Positions 22,533-33,605 of a stretch of DNA of 64,000 bases are shown piece after piece. The stretch is from Wolfiporia cocos (taxonomy: Eukaryota > Basidiomycota > Agaricomycetes > Polyporales > Phaeolaceae). The stretch covers positions 2,356,001 to 2,420,000 of the forward strand of contig JACCLO010000011.1 of NCBI GenBank assembly GCA_029448655.1, read 5' to 3'. Below the pieces are notes generated by a model. It did no database searches. It saw nothing but the letters and a program-made list of their open reading frames with translations, and was not told the origin of the DNA. The first letter of the stretch is position 1. Each line of letters opens with the position of its first letter. Made by a program: the position numbers and the translations under genes.

Positions 22533-23392
22533 GACAGGATCTGTCAGAAGGACCGAAGGCGGCGACCGTCTTGTAGTGCGCGGTTCTTCTTGTGGCGTGC
22601 TCCTATGCGCGAAGGCTCCGCAATGCTGGCTCGATGGTCTGCTCAGGGGCTACCGCGCACTGCAAGATCTCTTATTGTGTGTCGTATCACAGGCTGAAAC
22701 AGAACATAAAGCATCGTGGCTCTATTCAGCTGCCAGGCCAGAATGCGTCGGCGAAACGGTCGGAGCGCAGACTCACCGGAGCATCAGCTTGCCTGTAGCG
22801 ACTGCACGCCGAGTCCAGGGATCGAGAGGGGACAAGTGGGGGTACGCAAGCCATGGTGATAGATTTTAAGACGGGCAGGCGATCTTACATTGATAATGGT
22901 TTTCTGAGCGGACTGGATGATGATGGACGAGCACGAGGCTGGGAGCATGCCCGAGCCATAGGTACATGCCATCCGAAGGGTTTAGACCTGACCTGCAACG
23001 TGGGATGTCGAACAACAGCTGGCAACACGAGGGAAGGAACGAGGCAGGGATGGCCGCAGAGTTCGCGCTGCATCACGCTTCGGCTCTCCAATATTTATCG
23101 CCCGGTCCCACACCAACCGGTCGAGGTTACCAAAACTCGCCGTGCCATTCCTTTTACCATGCCTCTTATGTCGATGTAGAAAGCTCCGGCTACAGTATGT
23201 AAGCTACCACTCGACTGACTGTCCATCAGAACAACGCCCTGTATTTGAAGATCAAATCCGGCAACGCCGGCAACGCGCACGATACTGTAGCGGCGCTTTG
23301 CAGTTATCTTTCGGAATGCGGGGCTCAGGGTCCTAACGAGTCTTATTCAGCGCTCTATGAAAATACATCATAGCAGTGCCGCTGCTCCAGTT
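22533..23392. other. 860-bp intergenic region
   Basis: Between the F-box start and the PQ-loop stop (both minus). Open frames on either strand are short, with no conserved sequence or splice logic. Nothing recognised. Confidence 0.5.
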
Positions 23393-24634
23393 CTACATTC
23401 CTCCTCTTTTGGAGAAACGTTGATCCGCAGCCCGATAGTAGAAGAACTGACAAATAACCTGACGGAAAGACGATGTATGCATTCGGTCAGGACCATAAAG
23501 TCAACCACACTGGGACTCACGAAGGCATCTAGGAACACAGTCAAGGCACTCCCTAACAAGGTTTCAGGAATCAAGACAATTGAGATGTACTACTGTTATG
23601 ATAGGACTTGCGTACCTGCAATCCAAGCAGCGTTGGCCACAATATGGTTCTTCTCCGTGGATGCCGTGAGGATGGATAGCACATAAGTAGAGTTTCCAGT
23701 GATCGAGTAAACGAATAGAAAGGGAGAGAGCCCTTCACATCTTGTCTCGAAATTTTTTGCTAGCCCCGCGCGACCTCAGACATTGACAGCCGTTACGGAT
23801 TAGGCAGCATGCTCACCAATTTGTGGTATGCGTGCACCCACTTTCTCTCGGTCTTAGTGATGACCACATGCGATGATGAACGGACTCACGGTACATTACG
23901 GCACTGAGCCAGCCAAGTACCTGGCTCCTCCATTCCACAATCTCTTCGGGCTTTGAGCGGGCCTGGCCCTTGCGGATGAGATCATCCACCGCCCATGCTG
24001 CGACTCCGACAACAAACACAAAGCACAGAGCACCGGCGAATCTCGCAAGCTCGCGAAGCACGGGTGTTTTTGTTTTGCCGCCTTCAGTGTCATTGTCTCT
24101 TGCCAGTAAGGGTGTCTCTTCCAGGAGATCCGAAGGGAGGGAGTCGTCGGGCACGAGGAGGGGTGCTGGTGCAGATGCTGACTTGAGATAGCGGTAGTAA
24201 TAGATTTGGAAGAGCAAAATTATATCGCACGCAGAGTACTGAGAAGGGAGCATGCAATGAATGAATCTGACATTGTAGTATCTCGTAGACTTACATAAAG
24301 TGCTAGAATGATTACAGTCGGGATCAGGTGCGCCATCAGTGCGCCAACAAGGTTACACAAGTCCCCCGCCAGCCATATTATCACGAAGAGAACGCTTAGG
24401 CCTTCACCGGACTTGCGCTGATAATTCTCAATGATCTGCGGAGTGTATACTATGAGCCTGCGCGGAATGACCCATGTCAGCGCTGGTGCAAGTCAGGAAG
24501 TCGGACCAGGGTTCACCAGCAGGCAATCGATACCCAACCCAGCTGTGATCAAAAAATTAAAGACAGCCCCATTCAGTGTTTTAAACGGTGTTGCATACAA
24601 CATTGCTTAGGTTCTCGTACTCGACGACGTGCAT
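23393..24634 (-). CDS. PQ-loop repeat membrane transporter (Ypq/Stm1-like)
   Basis: Eight exons (24599-24634, 24517-24542, 24295-24457, 23890-24238, 23817-23840, 23616-23759, 23521-23552, 23393-23458), 279 aa. PQ-loop proteins have seven helices; in fungi the Ypq members export cationic amino acids from the vacuole. Repeat 1 reads LGWVSIACWLIVYTPQIIEN followed by SGEGLS and AGDLCNLVGA. Repeat 2 reads LGARIPQIAKNFETRCEGLS, then SITGNSTYVLSILT and the last helix SALTVFLDAFVICQFFYYR. Both PQ dipeptides are present. The loop between repeats is long and polar (residues about 90-150). Exons 2 and 5 are only 26 and 24 nt, but each restores consensus exactly, including the second PQ motif. Confidence 0.92.
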
Positions 24635-24974
24635 TGTACGTGTACCGGAGGCTCCGAGGAGCTTCGAGCGCGCAACTTTCGCGAATGAATGAAAACAACG
24701 AGGCCGTATCGCGCCAAGCTCCTCTTGTCAAGCGTCTCCTCGGGAATAGCCAAGCTGCGTGAAGATAGTCTAGGAGCAGGTCCAAGAATCAAACCCAAGT
24801 TTAAGCAAGTGCGAAAGGAAAGCTGGATGATCGGCGTCGGCGCTTCAATCGCTCGAGGATAGTTCGGTCGATGCCGGCACATGCCGCTGCCGAGTTCGCA
24901 AGTGCGTCGGTACTCGCGGCACAATTCTTGACGGCCGACTCTCTCTGGTCTCCGGCCGTACTGCACAAGACGCA
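24635..24974. promoter_or_regulatory. Divergent promoter of the PQ-loop gene and PHB2
   Basis: Only 340 bp separate the two start codons, which point away from each other, so the two genes must share this control region. I see no canonical TATA box, as is usual for housekeeping pairs. Confidence 0.6.
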
Positions 24975-26348
24975 ATGAACGGCCAAGAGGCATTCCGACG
25001 ATTTGCACAACAGCTTCAACGCGCCAGCCAGGGCGGAGGCGGTGGCTCGCGCTTTCCAAACGGAAGAGGATTCACGGCCGGTGGGGGCTTGTTAGTTGCT
25101 CTGATTGGCGGTGGACTGGCGTTGAATGCGAGTTTGTTCAACGGTATGTATAACTTCAAGATCTTGTGCTTTGCTTTTAACCTCTTTGATATATGCAGTT
25201 GACGGTGGTCATCGCGCAATTAAGTACACCCGGTAAGCGCGTTCAAGGGTTGGCGGCTGCAGTTGATATAATCCTCATTTATTCCATTAGTCTGGATGGT
25301 GTCAAGTCAACCGTATATCCTGAGGGCACTCACCTTATGGTATGTTGTGATCTTGTGCTTCCGGTCTTCAACTTCACACGGGGCTTTTCCGCGTAGATCC
25401 CCTGGTTCGAGACACCCATTGTGTTCGACATTCGCGCGAAGCCGCGTAACATTGCCAGTCTTACTGGCACAAAAGGTTTATGACATATTGATTATGTCCA
25501 TTGGATGGCGTCTGCTCACTCCAATCCGCTGTAGATCTGCAAATGGTCAACATTACTTGCCGTGTCTTGTCAAGACCAGATATTCCTGCATTACCTACCA
25601 TTTACCGGGAGCTTGGCACTGACTACGACGAGCGTGTGCTCCCTTCAATTGTGAATGAGGTCCTGAAGAGCGTGGTTGCGCAGTTCAACGCCAGCCAACT
25701 GATCACCCAGCGTGAAATGGTTCGTTCACTTTTCGATCTACTCGGCCCTCGCCCCTGCGTCTCTAACCACGTTTCGAATAGGTATCACGATTAGTCCGTG
25801 AGAACTTGACACGCCGTGCTCTGCGCTTCAACCTTGTTCTCGACGATGTGTCCATTACGCATGTAGCCTTCTCGCCGGAATTCACACACGCAGTTGAAGC
25901 AAAACAAGTCCGTTGCATGGTCTAGCTCCTGATGACTTCTCACATCCGATTAGGTTGCGCAACAAACCGCGCTTCGTGCCGCGTTCCTGGTTGACCAAGC
26001 CATACAAGAAAAACAGGTATGTCTGGTTTCTTGAGTCTCTACGCACGTTGTACCCACGTTTTTCCCAGTCCATCATTGTTCGTGCTCAGGGTGAGGCGAG
26101 GAGTGCTGAGCTTATTGGAGAGGCTGTCCGGTCGAATAAAGGATTCCTTCAATTGCGACGACTCGAGGCTGCGCGCGACATCGCAAACTTGTTGGCTGCA
26201 TCAGGGAATCGTGTCATGCTGGATTCGCAGAGCTTACTCTTGAATGGTGAGCTTTCCACATTCCTCTTTATCTTTATCTAGAATATATTCTTACGATCTT
26301 CTAGTCGCGGATGATGCAAGTGAATTGTTGCATTTCAATAAGAAGTAA
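24975..26348 (+). CDS. PHB2: Prohibitin-2
   Basis: Nine exons (24975-25143, 25199-25232, 25291-25339, 25397-25475, 25535-25719, 25782-25907, 25954-26016, 26069-26246, 26305-26348), 308 aa. Prohibitins 1 and 2 form ring complexes in the inner mitochondrial membrane that stabilise new proteins and regulate the m-AAA protease. A Gly-rich head is followed by one membrane anchor ([20 protein letters not shown], about residues 36-56), the SPFH domain ([59 protein letters not shown]) and the C-terminal coiled coil ([20 protein letters not shown] and [20 protein letters not shown]). Length and order match the family exactly. Confidence 0.96.
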
Positions 26349-26680
26349 TGTAAATTTCTAGGCCTTTCTGTATGTTCTGAGCGCTCTCGTCCCGCGTGTC
26401 GTACTATCCATCTGTTTAGGAATCATCCTACGATTACTGAACAGCTTCGAATCTTTTGGATCATGTCTGATTTTAATGTCCCAGTCTCCGCGTGCGCAAA
26501 TGAATCTTTGACATGTTTGCGTTAAGATGCAAGTCGATACGATCACGTGTTTCGTGCAACGCGATCGCCGATCACTGACGCGCCGGGAGCCGCGAAGGTA
26601 CTCGCGTTCTCCCCTTCTTTCCACCACCACAACACTGCAGCACTTGACTACAGGGACCTCTTATAATACTTATACGACAC
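26349..26680. other. Intergenic, PHB2 3' end and MSH5 promoter
   Basis: 332-bp spacer between two genes on the plus strand. Nothing else seen. Confidence 0.55.
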
Positions 26681-29600
26681 ATGATGGGACGCTATCAACG
26701 ATTCAATAACAACAGCTGTAGAACTAATGCCAAACGCAAACGTGCTACGGCAGAACCAGAGATTGAGTCTGAGGAGACGCTAGAGTCTACTAATTCTAGC
26801 AAATCTGATAAGAAAGTTCGATGGGGAAACGAGGTTGAGGAAAGCGGAGAATACAGCACGGAGGAAGGGACCCTCATTGTAGACAAGGTCATTTCTGCGT
26901 TTTCGAGTCAATCGAAATGCCCATCGCGTTTTGCAGGTCTGCCTAGCAGCTTCCTGTCAATTGTACGATTGTTTACTCAATGTATGCGCCTTTGATTACT
27001 AATCCGCTTACCGGAGAGCAGTGGACGCATCGGCTGCGCGTACTATGATCCGATCAAGTGCATAATTTATGTATGCGAAGATACCCTGGAAAATCAGCAC
27101 TATGATCTGACCAAAACCTGTACGTTGCGGCCGCTCACATTTGCTATACCAGGAATGACTTACTATTTAGTTCTCGAGCAATGCGCGCCAGACATTGTCA
27201 TCACGAGCTCCAAAGCGGACGACGGATGCATTGACGTTCTGCGGGACCACAGTGAGATTGGCATATGCGCGTATATGCCATGCTAATGTTTTTCACGCAC
27301 GTTACTAGTGGAGGCTTCCGGTGGCACCTTTCAGATCAGACCACACAAGGACTTCTCGCCTGTGAAAGGCCGTGACCGCGTGCTATCTCTGCGTCTATTA
27401 TCGGAGCTTCCTGCTGAGCCCACACTTACTCATGCTTCCACCGAATCAGACTCAAATTCATATACCAGGAATGCTTACGACTTCATGAGACGCAGGAGAG
27501 AGGTGGGAGGCGATCCAGCGACGCAGAGATGGAACGCATCTATCCGACTGGCCAATTACGCATGTATAGAGAACTCGCCTCTATGTGTAAGTGATTTAGA
27601 TCGTAAAGGACAGATCATCAATCCTGATCGCTGTCCGCCAGTTGGGGTCAATTGGCGCCCTCATAGATCATCTGGCCCGCATCCGTGCGGTAGGGGAGCT
27701 GGACGATACAGCACACGACGGCCTGGACATCCGTGCAATCGAGATGTTGGCACCATCGCAAACGATGCAGATTAATGCGGATGCATTGTTCTCTTTGCAA
27801 GTCTTCGAGGACGAGAGTCATGCGTCCATTCACTCAGAGAAAACCAAGGAAGGCTTGTCGCTATTCGGCATACTGAACAATACAAAGACGATGCTCGGCA
27901 GTGCGCTCATGCGTGGCTGGCTCCTTCGCCCGTCGCTGTCGTTGTCTGTCATTAATTCCCGTCACGATGCGATTGCCTGTTTCTTGCGACCAGACAATCT
28001 TGTCACTGCGGGCACAATGCATGCTCACTTGAAGGGCATCAAGAATATTCCGCGCACCCTTGGGATTCTGAGAGCCGGAAGGGCCAAGGTAGCAGACTGG
28101 CAGGTATTAGTGAAGGTTAGCAGCGTTAGCATCATGATCTTGACGCTTTGGCTTACTCTGCATGATATTAGTTCACCTTCTATTCCCTCATGCTACGGGA
28201 CGCTCTTCTTGAGCTGAGTCATGCCAGTGGTGTAGAGGTCGTGGAAAGAGTAAGGCGGCCATCTTCATATCGCCGTACAATATGCTCAAGAGGACGCAGT
28301 TGATCGAAGTGCTAGAGGTTGCCAGTCTCAAAGAGATAGGAAGTGAAATAAATAAGACCGTGAGTTCTCTGAGCATTATGGTGTCGATATAACCGTCGCG
28401 ATCGTACTTTAGATCGACTGGGAAGACTCCGTAAACGCAGGGCGCGTATGCGTTCGAACGCATATAGACGAGGAGCTCGACAATTTGAAGCGCATATATC
28501 ATGGGATTGACAGTGTTCTCGTACGGATATTGACCTAACCACTGTCACGGTCTATAGACTAAACCCAACGTTACTACATACAGTCGAAAGTCGCTCAACA
28601 AATCTCCGCTACTGTTCCTCCGGACTACGCAACATCACTGAACGTTGTCTACTTCCCGCAACTTGGTATGGCGCCAAAAGTGGATATGTATCAATGGCAC
28701 TGATGCTTTCAAAGGTTTTCTGATATGTATACCAATGCTCGACGAATGGCAAGGCGAGGGAGGGGTCAAAGTGCTAGAAGGTTGGAGCTTTCAGGTGTGC
28801 GCCATATTTACTCTAAAAATGACTTTGTCGATCCGTTCTGTGCCATCTAGTTTTCGTCAGAGTATGTTGGACATCAAACTTTCATTGAATGTGACACATT
28901 GTATTCCTGCCTAGGTCGCACGTCTACTTCAAGTCTCAGGAGATGCACGGTGTGTCAGCTATGTCAGACCGGTACCATTGGAAAATAACGTCTCTGCTTG
29001 TCATATGTAGATATGGACGCGCATATTGGGGATCTACATTCATCCATCGTCGGTGCGTTGATCGATTCTCGCGTTCAAGAACACTCTGTCACTAATACCA
29101 CATAGATCGCGAGATTGAAATCGTGCACTCTTTGCTAGAGAAGATCATAGTTTTCGACAAGGCGCTGAGTCACATAAGCGACGTATGCACCGAACTCGAT
29201 TGCCTGCTATCTTTTGCAGAGGCTGCCCGTAGTTGCAACTATGTGCGGCCTCATATGACCGAGGGCAATATCATTGATATCAAGCAGGGAAGGTCAACCC
29301 TATTGTTTGTGTTTGTGATCTGAAGCTCAAAGCTGATGACTATTGTCATAGACACCCGTTGCAGGAGCTCGTTGTTGATACCTTCGTGCCAAATGATACA
29401 TTCGTGATAGGCGGGCAAGGTGTTGGTGTAGAGCCTGTCGGCGTCAGTGACGAGACTATTTCAGACTCGAGCAGAAAGGAATCGAACAGCATCATTATCT
29501 GCACCGGTGCAAATGCCTGCGGCAAAGTGGGTTGAGTCAAATTGCTGCGAATCATAAAAATTTGACGTTTCTCCTTCTAGAGCGTGTATTTGAAGCAGGT

Positions 29601-30898
29601 AGGTAGCTTTCCAGATCTGGCGCAAGAATTGAGAATGTATCAATCGACATCAATAGGTTGCTCTAATCCAGTATATGGCACAAGTATGTAGGATGCAACG
29701 TTAGCGTGAAATATGCTGACAAAACAGGTATAATTGTCAGATTGGAAGGTATGCACACCCAGCGAAATCCTTTTACAGCCTGACCGTCTCGTAGCTTCGT
29801 CCCAGCGGAGTCCGCCACGCTTGGTATTGTTGACAAGAGTGAGGTATTATCTTTTCTGAAGCATGCCGCTGATGAGGCTGTGTAGTTTTCACTCGCCTCC
29901 AGACTCGGGAATCCGTTTCAAGGGTATAGCCTCTTAAACTCCCCTGACATACTCTCACGATCATCTGGCGTTCCTATGCTATGCAGGTGCAGTCAGCTTT
30001 CATGATTGATCTTAATCAAGTCTCGCTTGCTTTGCGAAACGCAACAGAGCGATCACTCATATTGCTGGATGAATTCGGCAAGGGGACCATCTCTGCAGGC
30101 TAGTGACACCATATTCCGGCAGGAGCTATAACCTAAGTATTGGCTGACTGATTTTCTTTCACAAACGCTCGCTTGCACCATTCATTGTCGCCCTTGTTGG
30201 TACCATTTTATTAACAGACGGAGCTGGTCTCTTCTGCGGCGTTCTGAAGCATCTTGCTGGCCGTGGACCTATGTGTCCAAAAGTACTCGCCGCAACCCAC
30301 TTTCAAGATGTGTTCAGCAATGGCCTTATTTCACCTGATTCAGTCCCGATTAGCTTTGTGCATATGCAGATTCTTCTAACGACCGACAAAGGTGAAGTCA
30401 TTAGTGCAAGCGGTATAGGTGAACAGACGGATTTGTCAAATGCCGAAGAGTGCGACGATGGCCCTAGAAGGGTCATGCCAGGAGAACACATCACGTATTT
30501 GTATCGGTAAGTGACTCGTTATCCATGACTACCAGACATTCCTGGAAGATTTTCCCAGCGCTGCGAAGGGATTATCGCTGGACTCGCATGCAGCGTTATG
30601 TGCCGAGGTATTCGGGATCTCGCGTCATGTCGCGAAGCGCGCGCAATATGTCAGGTTTGTCTTTCGCATGCGGTTACCTGGGTACCAGCTCATAGTAGAC
30701 TGTATGCCTAGTCAACTTCTATCAACCCATGAGCTTCGTCAGCTGTTAGATGAGGAAATGCGCGAAGATGAGAGGAAAGACCTCGAGGATGCTGAGGATG
30801 TCTGTCGGCGATTCCTAGCATGGGATCTTATTGGAGACCGTGATAATGGAAGTAAGGAGGACGTGCGACGAGTGTTAGCCGAAGTTCTTGGCCGCTAA
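26681..30898 (+). CDS. MSH5: Msh5, meiotic MutS homologue
   Basis: A gene of about 20 or more exons; I traced it by conserved sequence from [11 protein letters not shown] to a stop at 30896-30898. Msh5 pairs with Msh4 as MutS-gamma, which stabilises Holliday junctions and promotes crossovers in meiosis. Landmarks: [60 protein letters not shown] then [46 protein letters not shown]; Walker [75 protein letters not shown]. There is no MutS mismatch-binding Phe-x-Glu domain, as expected for Msh5. The intron at 30099-30217 must use a GC donor (see findings). No frame break found in the parts I could follow; some small exons between 28.2 and 29.8 kb are placed only approximately. Confidence 0.9.
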
Positions 30899-31826
30899 AA
30901 GCTATTGTGTCAGTCACTGGTCGTACCTTGATGTCGCAGTACTGTTGTACTTTCTGTCTGATATTCAGTCAAACCATCGCGTTGGCGACTATCAAGCCGT
31001 TTGTTGCGCGATTATTGGGTATCCGACGCGGGAGTCCTGTAGCCTCTTCTGCTGGTCATGGGCTAGTGAACAAAGTATGCCTTCAAGGTTGCTGTCACTC
31101 ATGCCTGATGCCAACACATGACAATAAACTGACAACCTGGGGCCGGGCAAAACACCAACCTCCGGTGCGTTGCGCGCCTAAATACTTTCCCAAGCGAGCC
31201 TACCGCATCAAAGACATCCTCCCTGTGGGTCCATACTTGTACTTGTTTGTACGTTATCGCTTCGCATCTCCGATGCGAAAGTGCTTGCACAGACCCTGCA
31301 TATCCTGTGTGGCGCATATTCATGTCTGAAGAGCCTGGCTAACACTTGATTCCTAGGAGTATTGATCAATTCGTGGGCATTTTGGGATGGTAACATGGTG
31401 CGCGATCTGGGCGTCCAGAGGTGGGTGATAATTGGAGCTGTCATTCTTTCCGAGTCTTGCCGTGCCTTGCGCTGTGCCACTTGGAAGACATGAGGCGCAC
31501 CTGCCGAACCTTCCATAAGTATTTTCAAGGGGCAATATAAGGGAGGATAGCCATGGTCATTTTGGGTTTCGGGGCTCGCTGCTTCTGGCCGTATCAGATC
31601 ATCAAGAACGCCTTCCGCGTATTTGACCAGCGAGGTGAGCCCCCTCCCGTAGGGCAGTGTGTGGCGCTGCTCAGCGTGTCTGTGCACTCGAAGCATCAAC
31701 TAGCTGGTAACGTTGACGAGCGGACCCACCTTGATGTCCCCAGCTCACTGCAATCATCAGTATAGCGCGCAAGGAGTATACACCATCCCTCACCACAATC
31801 ACAGACATTCCCAGATTGTGGCACCC
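30899..31826. other. 928-bp intergenic region, no gene recognised
   Basis: Open frames exist on both strands (30907-31329 plus, 31208-31699 minus) but they overlap each other and show no conserved motif. The plus-strand part nearest 31827 is presumably the promoter of the next gene. Confidence 0.45.
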
Positions 31827-32802
31827 ATGTCGTCCCCGGCAGGATCGTCCGACGACACTCTCGTCGCAACAGAGGAGAGCGGCACGGCGCGAAGCGACTC
31901 ACCCCTCACGAGTTTGGATTCCTCACGCTGTTCGGACGACGAGAGAGCCGTTGCAAGTACGCCACAGTCGCCTCCATTAATATCTCAGTCCCGGCTGCCA
32001 TCTCCCACGCTTGTGTGTGACGATGGGCCGTTGACACCCAAATGCAACGCGCTATTCCTTGAGAAATCACCCTGGACGAAGAACCTATATATCTCGTCAC
32101 CCAGGACCCCCAGAATCCCGTATTCCCCAACCGCTTCGGACGTCGATATGATGGAGGACGCGGACCTGGAGTTGTACCATAGGTTGAAAGCAGCAAAGAT
32201 AATGCGCGTGCGACAAGGCGTTGTAGAAGGCCAGGCATCGCCCTTGGAGTCCAAGATGTCGAGAATGTCACCAACGCCAACGCACATCATCCCTTTGAAG
32301 CGGCGGAGAGTGGAGGAGGATACTTCGGAAGTGGACGTTGCAGAAGGAACCAACGCTGCGGGAGGTGAGCCGGCGAGCCTGATAATCGTTACTGCCGCGT
32401 GCGGGGGAACTTAGTCCTACATGTGTAGCGCAGCAGGCCGGACAAAGCGGCGAGGAGCCGCGGGAGAAGACCAGGGAGTTTATATCGGACTACCCCGATC
32501 TACGCGAGCTCGAAGAAACCGGCCGGTGCACGATCACTTACACACCCTCCCCGGACAAGGGAGCCTCTCATGGTGATGACAGCAAATCCGAAAAAGCGGC
32601 AGTGGTCGACCCGACTGATAACAGCGATGCCGCGGAGGACCCTATTGTCCAAGCGCTGAGCGAGATTCTCCAGGCCTATTCGGAATGCGAGCTGCACCAC
32701 ATTGACCTACAAGTGGCGCTTGTGGTGTCGCAGGTCGTGCATGCAATCGATAAGATCATGAAGGACAGGATTATAGCTCATCACAATGGAACTATACCGT
32801 AG
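31827..32802 (+). CDS. Unrecognised Ser/Pro-rich, probably nuclear protein
   Basis: Two exons (31827-32364, 32429-32802), 303 aa; the 64-nt intron was placed by frame (donor gtgagc, acceptor TGTGTAG). The N-terminal 200 residues are disordered and rich in Ser-Pro and Thr-Pro pairs (LPSPTLVCDDGPLTP, SSPRTPRIPYSPTASD), likely CDK/MAPK sites. A basic cluster PLKRRRVEE could be a nuclear signal. The C-terminal 70 residues look folded and helical (PIVQALSEILQAYSECELHH then VALVVSQVVHAIDKIMKDRI). Family not recognised. An upstream in-frame ATG at 31713 is possible; I prefer 31827 because the sequence between looks like leader. Confidence 0.65.
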
Positions 32803-33605
32803 TCGGCACCAGCGGCAAAGGACGTGGGTCGCGAACGGATTGTGGTGGCGGTGAGATGGCTCCATTGGGGGCGAGGCCGTACAATATCTAAGCATTGGAC
32901 CTAGGGTTTTAGCTCAAACATTTTCAGTAGCATTACATAACATCTACGTATGTCATCGCCATATGTTGTATGAGGATCGCATTAGATTATAACAGTATTA
33001 TGACGGTATGACAGCGTCTGTACTCACATTGGACTGTTGGAAACGAATGGTTGGGATGTCGCAGAAAATCAGACAAGCTTCAAGTCAGATGTGTGAAGGG
33101 ACAGTCGGGCGCCGCCGTCGACCTGCACGCGTGCAGACTTCATATACCAGGTGCCGTTGAAGTTTCGGAATATATATGAAGGGCGCTTAGCGTGTGAAAT
33201 CAGTATCGAGAAGTTTTTGATCGCCCGAAAAGGAAATTGGCGCTGTGGCGCCACTAGCGCGCCACAACTTCCAACATGCTCGAGCAGGGATGTTCATCCT
33301 CGGTGATATGCAAAGCACAGATCACCGTAGCAGGGCCATATTACATCTAAATATCCATCAATTAGGAGAGTGGTTCTCTATCACATCACAGTTCTACTGC
33401 ATTCGTACGGGCACCAAGTTTGCTCCCACACTGGCGGGCTCAATCGCATACCTGGCACCCAAGCTCGATATTTCCCTCCCGCGTGAATGTAACAATATGA
33501 TCTATGGATGACGCATGTCATTCAAGGGCGCGCGTAACGCAGAGAAGGAACACCCACCCCCGAGGGCACGACTGGTGAAGCCTATCTCACAATATGCGCT
33601 GGTCG
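32803..33605. other. Convergent intergenic region
   Basis: 800 bp between the ends of two converging genes. AT-rich near 32.9-33.0 kb. No coding signal supported. Confidence 0.5.
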
